A stretch of DNA of 64,000 nucleotides, from NCBI RefSeq assembly GCF_029784135.1, contig NC_073746.1, positions 260,377,598 through 260,441,597 of the forward strand, in the 5' to 3' direction. This stretch comes from Toxorhynchites rutilus septentrionalis (Eukaryota > Arthropoda > Insecta > Diptera > Culicidae). The notes beneath the pieces are model-generated. The model was not told where the DNA came from. It saw only the letters and a list, made by a program, of their open reading frames with translations, and did not search any database. Of the stretch, positions 8,991 through 18,334 are shown in pieces. Each line of letters opens with the position of its first letter. Position 1 is the first letter of the stretch. A program made the translations under genes and the position numbers.

Positions 8991-10078
8991 TTTTGATTTT
9001 TGAAGTAAATATATGTATAAAACTACCCTAAAATTTTGGTTTGATTCTAAACATTATAAGAAAATTGGCATGACATTTTCGGTGTCGCAATAATTTCGTG
9101 TTCGCCCTTTACTCGAGAATTAATCAAGCAAACGAAACCAAAGTCGGCATGTGAAGGTTTTAGAGAGCAATTAATGTTTCTATGGTGGTTAGACACTCCA
9201 CCCCCCTCTCTAAGGGGGGCTAACATACAAACGAAACACAAATTTCTACATTACTCGAGAATTAATCAAGCAAATGGAACTAAATTAGGTATATGGAGGT
9301 TTAAGGGTGCAATAAATGTTTCTATGATGGTTAGACACTCCACCCCCTTCTCTAAGGGGGGCTGTCATACAAACGAAACACAAATTTCTGCATTATTCGA
9401 GAATTAATCAAGCAAACGAAACCAAAACCATATGAAGGTTTTAGGGTGCAATAAATGTTTTTACGGAGGTTGGATACTCCTCCCCCCCTCTTTTAGGGGA
9501 CGCTGCCATACGAATGAAAGACGAATGTCTGCATTACTCGAGAATTAATCAAGCAAATGGAACCAAATGAGGCATATGGAGGTTTTAGGGTGCAATAAAT
9601 GTTTCTATGGTGGTTAGACACTCCACCCCCTCTCTAAGGGGGGCTGCCATACAAACGAAACACAAATTTCTGCATTACTTGAGAATTAATCAATTAAACG
9701 AAACCAAATTTGGCATGTGAAGGTTTTAGGGTGCAATAAATATTTTTACGGTGGTTAGATACTCCACCCCCTCTTTGAGGGGGTGGCGCCATACAAATGA
9801 AACACAAATTTCTGCATAACTTGAGAATCAATCAAGCAAACGAAACCAAATTTGGCATGTGGAGGTTTTAGGATGCAATTAATGTTTCTATGGTGGTACG
9901 ACACTCCTCCCCCCTCTTTTAGGGTGGGTTGTCATACAAATGAAAAACAAATTTCTGCAGAACTCGAAAATTAACCAAGCAAATGGAACCAAATTTGGCA
10001 TGTGAAGATTTTAGGGGGCACGAAACATTTCTATGGTGAATGGACACTCCTCTCCCCCTAAGGGAAGGCTGTCTTTAT

Positions 10079-11008
10079 TCTATCATATTTTCTGTAACAA
10101 ACATTTATTCCATGTAACGGAGAAACATGTTATTTGCAAGTGGTTGAAAAATCTTGAACGAGAATTGTGTCTGAAAATAATCTGATATTATATTGATGAG
10201 TTTTGGTAGAACTACTAGGAATTTTTTAGTGAAAGGTAAATTCAACGAGATCGATTAGAAGATCAATCAATGAACAATTCTGCGATTGGATTCATGAACT
10301 TCCGCTTAGTAAGAAAACGTGAATGTTTGAATGCATTCATAACAAAAAACAAATTTTGGGCGAGACGAAGTTTGCCGGGTCAGCTAGTGCTAAATGAAAA
10401 TCGTATGATGATAATGTTTTTTCTGCATATTGTTCCACCCTAGAAATTTGCTCTTCGAGTGAACGTATTTATTTATCTACAAAACGGGTGAGATCAAGAA
10501 ACCAACTGATTGAAAGGATAAAAATTTTTGCGTCGTAAACGCAGTTATTTTTGATGATTTCAGTATTTATTCTCCCAAATAGGGAATCGCGCTAACTGCA
10601 CCAAAGTTATATCGTTCTGGAATTCCAAGGGCACGGATAGCGAAGTTTGGTGGGAGGATTCCATTTGGTTGGCTAATCGATATGTTGCGATATATGGAAG
10701 TGTATAGGTTGCCAGTTGGCAGCGGTAAATCGGGTAGAAATCATTACACGGTGAGCGCTTGCTGTGCGATGAAGCAAGAAATCAATTAATTTAGTTTGGC
10801 GGTATGAGTGTTTCTATAAATAATTACCGCTCAAACGATGTTTACTTCAGCTGCCCTGTAACGGTTTATTTTGCGGCTTCGATATTGCGAAAAATCTAGA
10901 TGTTCGTATTTGCCTCAAACAGATTGTGATCGATGGATCATTTGCGGTTTGTCGCTAGTGTTTAGAGGTTGATCAGTGTTGATTAATGAAATGTGCGAAA
11001 ATTGCAGA
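10079..11008. other. No gene recognised
   Basis: Apart from the putative element end at 10360-10391 (CGAAGTTTGCCGGGTCAGC), I see neither coding sequence nor repeats I can name. Confidence 0.4.
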
Positions 11009-11263
11009 GGGATAATCTTTTGACGTAGGACTACGTCTTTCATTTCTATACCGGGGTGTAAAATCAAAGTTTCGAAAACGAAAGCGTTACGCCGGAGACC
11101 GAGATTTTGATCGTTAATAGCTCCTAAACAACTGAACGAAATGGTATGATAAACACTTCATTCGATAGATAAAATGTCTACGCGTTCTATACGTTCTATC
11201 CAAAAACTTGTTTCAATAGTCTTAAAATTGCTTTCAAAACAGGCTATTGAAATCACCAATCGG

Positions 11264-11298
11264 TATATAAGCGAGCGCCGCTCGGAAATCCACTCAGT
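11264..11298 (+). promoter_or_regulatory. TATA box plus arthropod initiator
   Basis: TATATAAG at 11264-11271 is followed 32 bases later by TCAGT, the arthropod initiator. The upstream sequence TTTCAATAGTC...ACAGGCTATTGAAA is shared with E3, where it lies in inverted orientation before another TATATAAG. The arrangement is that of a compact RNA polymerase II core promoter. Confidence 0.6.
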
Positions 11299-11560
11299 TC
11301 TAATTGAACAGCGATTGGAGCATGTTGTCGCTGTTGTGGTGAAGCTTTTAGTTTATCATGAAAGCGCGAATGAACGGTGTCACCAAGAGCCTGTTTGTGC
11401 ACCTTAGGCCAGAAGGGAATCCATCAGGAGGAGAGTGATGCCACAAACTGTTCCCCGGGAAGATCTCGAAGCAGCCGCTACACACACACATACACACACA
11501 CATACACGCGCGGAATTCTTTCCGTTTGGATGCCATTCAGCATCGAGAAAGATCCGGAAA

Positions 11561-12360
11561 ATAATTTGCCAGTTCCTCTGGGAATTTAAAAATACATTCA
11601 TGTGAAAGAGTTTATTTGAATGTTTTCTATGCATGTAACACTGTGACCAAATATGTTTCAATCAAGTGCTATTAACAGATGGTTATCGAGTTAGCATTAA
11701 CCACTAGTGGGCTTCCAGTATCGAGGAAAATGTGGAAATATCTAATCGTTACTGAAAGTAATCTGCCAATTCCTCTGGGAATTTAAAAATACATTCATGT
11801 GAAAGAGTTTATTTGAATGTTTTCTATCCATGTAACACTGTGACCAAATATGTTTCAATCAAGTGCTATTAACAGATGGTTATCGAGTTAGCATTAACCA
11901 CTGGTGGGCTTCCAGTATCGAGGAAAATGTGGAAATATCTAATCGTTACTGAAAGTAATCTGCCAATTCCTCTGGGAATTTAAAAATACATTCATGTGAA
12001 AGAGTTTATTTGAATGTTTTCTATCCATGTAACACTGTGACCAAATATGTTTCAATCAAGTGCTATTAACAGATGGTTATCGAGTTAGCATTAACCACTG
12101 GTGGGCTTCCAGTATCAAGGAAAATGTGGAAATATCTAATCGTTACTGAAAATAATCTGCCAGTTCCTCTGGGAATTTAAAATTACATTCATGTGAAAGA
12201 GTTTATTTTAATGTTTTCTATCCATGTAACACTGACCAAATACATTTGGTTTTGTGATTTTTTAATCAATCGCAATTAACAGAATAGATTCTGAAGATTA
12301 TTCTTCCCCATCAGTAGGATATTTCCGTATCCAATATTGTATGCGCCCGCAATCGACTAT
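11561..12360. repeat. 197-bp tandem repeats, block 1
   Basis: The CCTCTGGGAATTTAAA block recurs at 11575, 11772, 11969 and 12166, exactly 197 bp apart. The first three units are nearly identical; the fourth diverges in its second half. Each unit contains GCTATTAACAGATGG and AACCACTGGTGGGC. Confidence 0.92.
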
Positions 12361-12502
12361 TGCTCAGTCGCCGAAAGTTCCGAGCTCAGAGAGTTCATTC
12401 CCCTCTAGTTTTCCTTCCAAATTGCCATCGTAAACCACGCCTTCTCTCGATTCAATCACGCACAAAAAGCATACTTAAGCGATATTCTGGTGGTGAGACG
12501 CA

Positions 12503-12575
12503 TTCATTTTTCGTGAGGACATCGACAAGACAACATCGTTGCTGAGGGTGCTGGACGGCGAAGGATCGAGATCTG
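12503..12575 (+). mobile_element. Diverged half copy of the SINE-like retroposon
   Basis: CATTCATTTTTCGTGAGGACA and GACAACATCGTTGCTG...CTGGACGGCGAAGGATCGAG resemble the first 70 bases of the retroposon at 6216-6401. The second half is absent. Confidence 0.5.
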
Positions 12576-12641
12576 CCCTGAAACGCAGGCAGTTTGTTTG
12601 AACCTGTGAGGGAGCACAAAGAAGCCGATCCTTCAGGAGAA

Positions 12642-12841
12642 CATTCTTTGTGTGGACACCGACTGGACAACATCGTTGCTGGACGAGCTGGACGGCCAGG
12701 GATCGAGTGCCTTTCTCAAGGCAAGAGGGCGGAGGTGGTAGCGCTGGAGTAGAGTAGAGTTTTCAAAGGGCCTTTCTCAAGGCTAGAGATGAATGAACTG
12801 CAAAAGTTTAAAGTCTCTATAATACAAGACCTTCCTTCCTT
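12642..12841 (+). mobile_element. SINE-like retroposon, second copy, 12-bp TSD
   Basis: Starts CATTCTTTGTGTGGACACC like the copy at 6216 and ends in a CCTT repeat. Flanked by CCTTCAGGAGAA at 12630-12641 and 12842-12853. An internal segment around 12715-12740 is duplicated relative to the first copy. Confidence 0.68.
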
Positions 12842-12949
12842 CCTTCAGGAGAAGAGAAGGTGACCATCGATGCAGCCGCTACACACACACATACACGCAC
12901 GGAATTCTTTCCGTTTGGATGCCATTCAGCATCGAGAAAGATCCGGAAA

Positions 12950-13345
12950 ATAATCTGCCAGTTCCTCTGGGAATTTAAAAATACATTCATGTGAAAGAGT
13001 TTATTTGAATGTTTTCTATCCATGTACCACTGTGACCAAATATGTTTCAATCAAGTGCTATTAACAGATGGTTATCGAGTTAGCATTAACCACTGGTGGG
13101 CTTCCAGTATCGAGGAAAATGTGGTAATATCTAATCGTTACTGAAAATAATCTGCCAGTTCCTCTGGGAATTTAAAATTACATTCATGTGAAAGAGTTTA
13201 TTTTAATGTTTTCTATCCATGTAACACTGTGACCAAATACATTTGGTTTTGTGATTTTTCGATCAATCGCAATTAACAGAATAGCTTCTGAAGATTATTC
13301 TTCCCCATCAGTAGAATATTTCCGTATCCAATATTGGATGCATAA
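12950..13345. repeat. 197-bp tandem repeats, block 2
   Basis: Two further units of the same repeat, with CCTCTGGGAATTTAAA at 12964 and 13161 (197 bp apart). The last unit has the same diverged second half as the last unit of block 1, so the two blocks are copies of one larger segment with different unit numbers. Confidence 0.88.
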
Positions 13346-13482
13346 AACCTTGTGCATCCAACGTAACACTCTCGTTTTCGAAGTCCCCCAAATATTCATT
13401 CATTCAGAATGAATTCAGATTCAACTTCAAACAAATGATCTCTAAATCAACGATAGTCCTACGTCACCATTGCGGTTATACC

Positions 13483-14384
13483 ATAGATATAACCCACTTC
13501 CTGTTTTTCAATAAAATTTACTTCTTCTTACCATCCTAAATAACTAAAATTACGCCTTTTATTGGACTATCTTAGAAATTACAGGAAACCAAGAACTACG
13601 AATTAGTGAGGATTTACTTTATTCACTCAATCTTCTGTTCTATTCCGAATGTATTTTTCTCTTCACTTCTTCCATCATATTTTGAGCCACGAATTTTCCT
13701 TTTTTTCAATAGCATCCATCCAAACTTTCTTCGATACCAGCCCATAACATAACATAACACGAGTTGGATCTTGAAAATCAAACAGGAATCAGGAAATCTG
13801 GTACAATCGGCGTTTGAAATTTTACTGTTCTGTAGAATACGTTAAAAATTTAGAGAAAAATAGAGAACGACGTCGCATTTACTATTGATTCACATTTGTC
13901 ATCTTTGAAAACCATTCTAATTCTAATCCATTCTAATGCAATGCATAGCACGAATCAACTCTATTCGCGATTATCACACTAAACTCGAAACGGTGGCTAC
14001 AGGAGCATATTTAAACCACAGCGGCTTAAGGCAGTATTCTAGTCTAGAAATTTCAAAAAAATCAATTTTTTTCTTTCATATTTCTGTACTTTAGGCATTC
14101 AAGAATATATTCTAGAAAGGTCTTATCGAAAATCCTAGTATTTACCTAGTTAGAGTCATTTTAGTGATGCGGTATCTAACCTGGTACGGCCATAACAAAG
14201 AACTTCAAACGCGTTCTTCTCGAAACGAGTTTTTTCAAACTGGCGTACACGATATCTGAAGTTCAACGTAATATGCCTAATGTGGTGCCGTCACTCGCGA
14301 AGGATTTAGGATTGGAAGCACTTAACAGAACGCTAGCGGTAACTCAGATCACAGTAGAATCACAAGCTTTTAATTTTGACAAAA
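13483..14384. other. Gap between inverted E2 and E3 ends
   Basis: No gene seen. The sequence on both sides (about 13410-13495 and 14391-14495) is the same E-family end in inverted orientation. Confidence 0.45.
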
Positions 14385-14390
14385 GCTAGA

Positions 14391-14974
14391 AGTGGGTTAT
14401 ATCTGTGATATAACCGCAAGGTAGACATAGGACTACCGCTGGCTCTGCAATCATTTGTTTGAAATTGCATCTGAATCAATTCTCAATGAATGAATGAATT
14501 ATTATTTTTAAAGAATGCCGAAAGTTTTCCTTCTTAGTGTGTGAGTGAATGAGTATGAGTATGAAATTGTTATTAACATGAAATTCAACTATTTCGAACT
14601 TGTTCGGGTTCCAGAAAAGAACCGTTGGGTTTACGTGGCTTTGCAAAAGCAACTGATGAAGTTTGATACATAATTCTATTTTGTTCCCGTGATAATACAC
14701 GAGAGTTTCATGGCCACTCCACGCAGAATATAACTTGATGCTGTTGAAAGCAATTGCATCACGGGAACCGAATGCGTAGATCTTCATTTGCTCGAGCCAT
14801 TCCACGCGAAAGCAAAACAGAAACTAAATGGATTGTCGAGCTGGCATCCGCTTATATACAGTTTTGTGTTCTTTCAATAGCCTGTTTTCAAAACAATTTC
14901 AAAGCTATTGAAACAAGCCATACTAACGACTGTCTTTCGGAAGCAGCTTTACATCAACACAGCGGAAATTCAAA
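14391..14974 (-). mobile_element. E3: E-family fragment in reverse orientation
   Basis: Its right terminus (GGGTTATAT..ATATAACCGCAAGG, then a degenerate GACATAGGACTAC) is the inverted counterpart of the E2 end at 13450-13495. On the minus strand the body has the E2-type promoter (TATATAAG at 14851-14858) and, at about 14612-14628, a stem-loop-like GGTTCTTTTCTGGAACC reminiscent of a histone 3' hairpin but with a longer loop. A 109-codon minus ORF (14476-14805) has no recognisable similarity. The other end is cut by the transposon at 14977. Confidence 0.5.
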
Positions 14975-14976
14975 TA

Positions 14977-15897
14977 TCGGGTTTTTCAATAAGAGCGCTA
15001 CAAAAGTTTGTTTTAAATAAAACAGAAACGGTTTTGGATATCAATGAAACTCTTTATTCATGTGAAAGTACATTTGATGCCATTATGTACGGAACTCGAT
15101 TTCTTTTGCATGGTCACCATGGGCACGCTTGCAGAATCCAGACGCTGAACCCAATTTTCAACGGTTTTCAAGCATAAATCGGCCGATACTGCTGCAATTT
15201 CACACTCGATATTCGAACGAAGTTCATCGATCGTCGCTGGCTTGTTGGCATAGGCCATAGACTTGACGTAGCCCCACAGGACATAGTCTAACGGCGTCAA
15301 ATCGCACGACCGAGGCGGTCAATTGATTGAGCTATTTCGTGAGATAACACGCTCACCAAACTTGTTTTTCAATAAATCGATTGTTAAATTTGCTGTGTGG
15401 CTTGCGGCGCCGTCCTGTTAAAACCACGTATTGTCCAAGTCCATATCATCCAATTCGGGCCAAAAATATTCTGTTATCATTGAGCGGTTGCGATTCCCAT
15501 TCACAGTAACGTGCCAGTCTTGATCATCACGGAAGAAATACGGCCCAATGACGCCGCCGGACCATAAACCGCACCATACCGTCGTTTCGGGATAAAATGG
15601 TGACTCATGGAATACGTTTGGGTTGTTGCCTGACCAATAACACATATTTTGCTTATTGACGAAGCCATTCAGCCAGAAATGAACCCGACCATAAATTGGA
15701 CGTAGCGCTCTTAAAGTCATTGATTCCGAATTTCGGTACTAAATTTTAATATTCTCGACTCGTTGTTGGATCGTATATCTTTCCATTATGAAATGGCAAA
15801 CCTTACTGAGAAGAAATGTCAAGAGAGCGGGGAAAATATGGCGTCGTTTGCTGTCCCTAACGGTTTACTTTAGTAGCGTCCTATTGAAAAATCCCGT
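14977..15897 (-). mobile_element. Tc1/mariner-superfamily transposon (D37D-like)
   Basis: Inverted repeats of about 28 bp (CGGGTTTTTCAATA..AGCGCTAC on the left, the complement GTAGCGTC.TATTGAAAAATCCCG on the right) with TA at 14975-14976 and 15898-15899. The minus strand encodes a broken transposase (15063-15725). The N-terminal DNA-binding region has been deleted, since only about 170 bases separate the catalytic domain from the terminus. A more deleted copy begins the window. Confidence 0.82.
15063..15725 (-). pseudogene. Transposase catalytic domain, one nonsense codon
   Basis: Reading from 15725 down: RVHFWLNGFVNKQN, then VWCGLWSGGVIGPYF and VTVNGNRNRSMITEYF, then NTWF, a stop (15418-15420) where the family has glutamine, and in the same frame QDGAASHTAN. 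A later frame gives RSCDLTPLDYVLWGYVKS. The spacing from the aspartate of QDGA to that of CDLTP is about 36 residues, fitting a D37D-like member of the IS630-Tc1-mariner superfamily. The first catalytic aspartate region is incomplete. Confidence 0.82.
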
Positions 15898-15954
15898 TAA
15901 TTACCTACAGAGTGTTTGTGGAGTAATGGAACATTAAATTGTTATAACACATAG

Positions 15955-16240
15955 GTGAATGGAATAATTCGCATGGAGCGAAGGACACTGGAGCTCTGCA
16001 ACACACTTTTTCTAAGATATTTAACAAAAGAAGGATGCCTGTCAAACTCTCCTGATCTCAATCTCATGGACGATTCCGTCTTTTCCATTCTCGAGTCCAG
16101 AACTTGTAGGAAGCCACATACATAATTGAATCGCCTGAAGGTCAGCTTGGATTAGGCTTGGGATTCAATAATTCTCAAGGAACAGGCGTTTTTGTCCCTA
16201 AGAGGTTATTCCTCTTAACGGTAGGTAGGAACTCATTATT
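15955..16240 (+). pseudogene. Tc1-like transposase C-terminal fragment
   Basis: One frame reads YLTKEGCLSNSPDLNLMDDS, VFSILESRTCRKPHT, a stop, then LKVSLD.AWDSIILKEQ. SPDLNxMDxSVxSILES is a hallmark of the last catalytic residue region in Tc1-type transposases. The acidic residue usually found after SPDLN..D is retained, but stops break the frame. No ends found. Confidence 0.65.
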
Positions 16241-16562
16241 TGTACGCGGTTTTGACACGCACTATTACGGCCCAATTCATTAATTTCGTGATACCGTTAA
16301 TGTATCCCTTCTACTATTTTATGTGAGGCCAGTGAGCAATGTCCAGTTAGCGACCATTATCATCTCTTTTCACGAAATGCTGTCTGGAATCACGTTTTAT
16401 CCTATTTTTTTCTGAACATATTTCTGGACAATCTCAAAAAGTTACGTGCATTGTCAACAACATGACCAGCATCCGAAACAAAACACAGTTGTAAAATGCA
16501 GGAACAGCTGTAAAGTGTTGAAAAATACATATCTGACAAAGTCAATGTAGCAGATATGTAGA

Positions 16563-16690
16563 GGCGATCTGGCGTAGCGATTAATATCCGTACCTCTCAG
16601 GCTAAATGTCACGAGCAGGACTCAGAATAGTCATATTCAACTGAGGATAGTCAGGGAACTATGCAGAAATTCCCCTCCGTGTTCAATTGG
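16563..16690 (+). mobile_element. SINE fragment (same type as 822-971)
   Basis: GATCTGGCGTAGCGATTAAT and CCGTACCTCTCAGGCTAAA match the head of the SINE at 822-971, including the A box; the B-box region is degenerate. The 3' part is different or lost. Confidence 0.6.
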
Positions 16691-16868
16691 GAATGACTTT
16701 CGGCTTCTTCCAGCAGTTTCTCCGTCAACATGACTCAACAGTCAGTCGGGCGTTTAGTCGCTATCTCCCTCTACGATTCGACTATCTCATTTCATTCTTC
16801 CCCGTCAAATGGACTTCATTGTATTTTGAAGTGACTCCTTCCAGGCTGAATACGTCTCTCTTTCTCTT

Positions 16869-17052
<184 letters not shown>

Positions 17053-17108
17053 GATACGTTTGAATGTATCGATGTTTGAGTTCAATGTGGTTTGACATAT
17101 ACGTGGTA

Positions 17109-17668
17109 TGGCTATTAAATAACGAGACTGCGCGCCTGGAGGGCGCCCTAGAGGGGTTTGGGTGTGTTCGGTAGATTGAGGTGTCTGCTATAAACGTACC
17201 AAAACATGTTTTTGTCACTATATTAGTTTGCGAGCAGCAGTGGTTTGAATGGAACGTGGTTTGTAGTGCGCGTCGGAAATCATGTGTGACGAAAACGCGA
17301 ACAACAACGCACCTGCCCATAACGCGCTGTCGGTGAAGTAATTTTTAGCCGATAAGGGCCTTCCAGTGCTCGAACATGCCTCGTACTCGCCTGATCTAGC
17401 CCCATGTGACTTTTTTCTATTCCCCAAGATCAAATCCGTGTTGAAAGATATCCGATTTCAGTCCGTAGATGAGGCGAAGGAAAAAGCGACGTGGCTTTTG
17501 AACGTCATCACAAAAGAAGGGTTTCAGCACTGCTTCGAACAATGGAAAAAAACGTATGGAAAGATGTGTGAGGAGCCAAGGGGAGTATATTGAAGGGGAG
17601 CATATCGTTGTACCGTAATTTTTAAAATATAACCCTTTTTCGTAACCAGTCTAGTTATTTAATAGCCA
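17109..17668 (+). mobile_element. Internally deleted mariner element, 560 bp
   Basis: Ends are inverted repeats (TGGCTATTAAATAACGAGAC and AGTTATTTAATAGCCA), flanked by TA at 17107-17108 and 17669-17670. It keeps a 5' leader with a short start (MCDENA) fused directly to the last part of a mariner transposase. Only the third catalytic aspartate remains, so the element depends on enzyme from elsewhere. Confidence 0.88.
17281..17593 (+). pseudogene. mariner transposase, C-terminal part
   Basis: The reading frame begins [19 protein letters not shown], has a stop at 17339-17341, and continues [36 protein letters not shown], and FQHCFEQWKK. NAPAHNA and YSPDLAPCDFFLFPK are diagnostic of mariner (DD34D) transposases; the aspartate of SPDLAPCD is the third catalytic residue. 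The first two catalytic residues are absent because of the internal deletion. Confidence 0.88.
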
Positions 17669-18070
17669 TACCTCGTACTACAGGTGAGCTAGATTTTTTT
17701 TTATATCGTACACGAAAACTACTGATACGCATAAAATAGCGTGCAGTGTTGTGTTCAGAAACCACTGACAAATTTGTGAATTTTGTTGATATAAACCCAT
17801 TTTTTCGTATGTTTTTTCACAAAATTGAACTCGGAGACAAAGTGAACCAAAATTTTGTTTAGAATTACTCCCAAACTGTATGCTATTTTCCACGCTATTC
17901 ACTAATACTATCGGGATGATCTTTATAGCATACCTGATAACGTTTGTTGGTTTGAGTTCACGGTGGGTATACAATGAACCGTTCATTAATGGTGTAACTA
18001 CTTTTTTGCATCAGAAATCACGTTTTCGTTTCACTTTATATGAACGTAAAAATAAAATTGTGTAATTAAT
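17669..18070. other. No gene recognised
   Basis: AT-rich sequence between the mariner end and the ITmD37E fragment. No motif or repeat seen. Confidence 0.4.
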
Positions 18071-18074
18071 TGGG

Positions 18075-18290
18075 TTTTGACGAAGTACGGAGGATGCATG
18101 CTGATGGATGACGAAAAATACGTGGAGATGGATTTTGGAGAACTCTTAAGCCTGGAATTCTATGAGTCCACTGCTAGAGGACATCTCTCCAGCAATTTTA
18201 ATTTCGTTTTCGCTGATAAATTTTGCCAGGAAGTTCTTGGGATTTATTTTAACGAATTTGCAGCTGTGGATTGAAATCAAGGTTCTCGTC
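18075..18290 (+). pseudogene. ITmD37E transposase fragment, first D region
   Basis: LTKYGGCMLMDDEKYVEMDF and GELLSLEFYESTARG match the region of ITmD37E transposases around the first catalytic aspartate (MDDExYV). It ends at about 18290, where a minus-strand LINE begins; the next part of the same protein appears at 19715-19870, after that LINE. Confidence 0.82.
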
Positions 18291-18334
18291 ACAAACAAGA
18301 CAATGAACTCGAAAATGTATAAGAAAGGTTGTTT

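Larger units (their letters stand above)
5717..9109 (+). mobile_element. ITmD37E transposon, perfect 28-bp TIRs
   Basis: The two ends are identical 28-bp inverted repeats starting AAGGGCGAACACGAAATT (5717-5744 and 9082-9109), each flanked by the TA target duplication (5715-5716 and 9110-9111). The target is one unit of the 142-bp minisatellite, which is restored on removal. Inside are the N-terminal part of an ITmD37E transposase (8531-8990) and a large insertion, E1 (about 5751-8407), in what would be the 5' untranslated part. The catalytic part of the gene is missing, so the element is non-autonomous but its ends look intact. Confidence 0.88.
5675..10078. repeat. 142-bp minisatellite, split by a transposon
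   Basis: Seven tandem units of 141-143 bp run from 9111 to about 10078; the shared ACTCGAGAATTAATC block starts at 9111, 9253, 9395, 9536, 9677, 9819 and 9962. Each unit also contains a G-run/C-run pair (CCACCCCC...AAGGGGGG) and a CAAATTTCTGCATTA block. The left part of one more unit lies at about 5675-5716, separated from the rest by the ITmD37E element. Downstream, at 10360-10391, comes a conserved-looking end (GTTTGCCGGGTCAGCTAGT) that I think is the terminus of the element carrying this array; its class is unknown to me. Confidence 0.85.
11009..13482. mobile_element. E2: E-family element with 197-bp repeats
   Basis: Left end: GGGATAATC, spacer, TGACGTAGGACTACGTC (near-palindrome at 11022-11037). 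Right end, read inverted: GGTATAACC, spacer, TGACGTAGGACTA. These match the ends of E1. Inside are a TATA/initiator promoter (11264-11298), two related segments (about 11390-12360 and 12597-13345) each carrying 197-bp tandem units, and a copy of the SINE-like retroposon also found in E1. I could not identify a histone coding region here, although the promoter also occurs in E3. No transposase is seen. Confidence 0.58.

Noticed and set aside
9111..10078. CRISPR-like array
   Set aside because: The repeats are contiguous 142-bp units without spacers, in eukaryotic DNA; this is a minisatellite.
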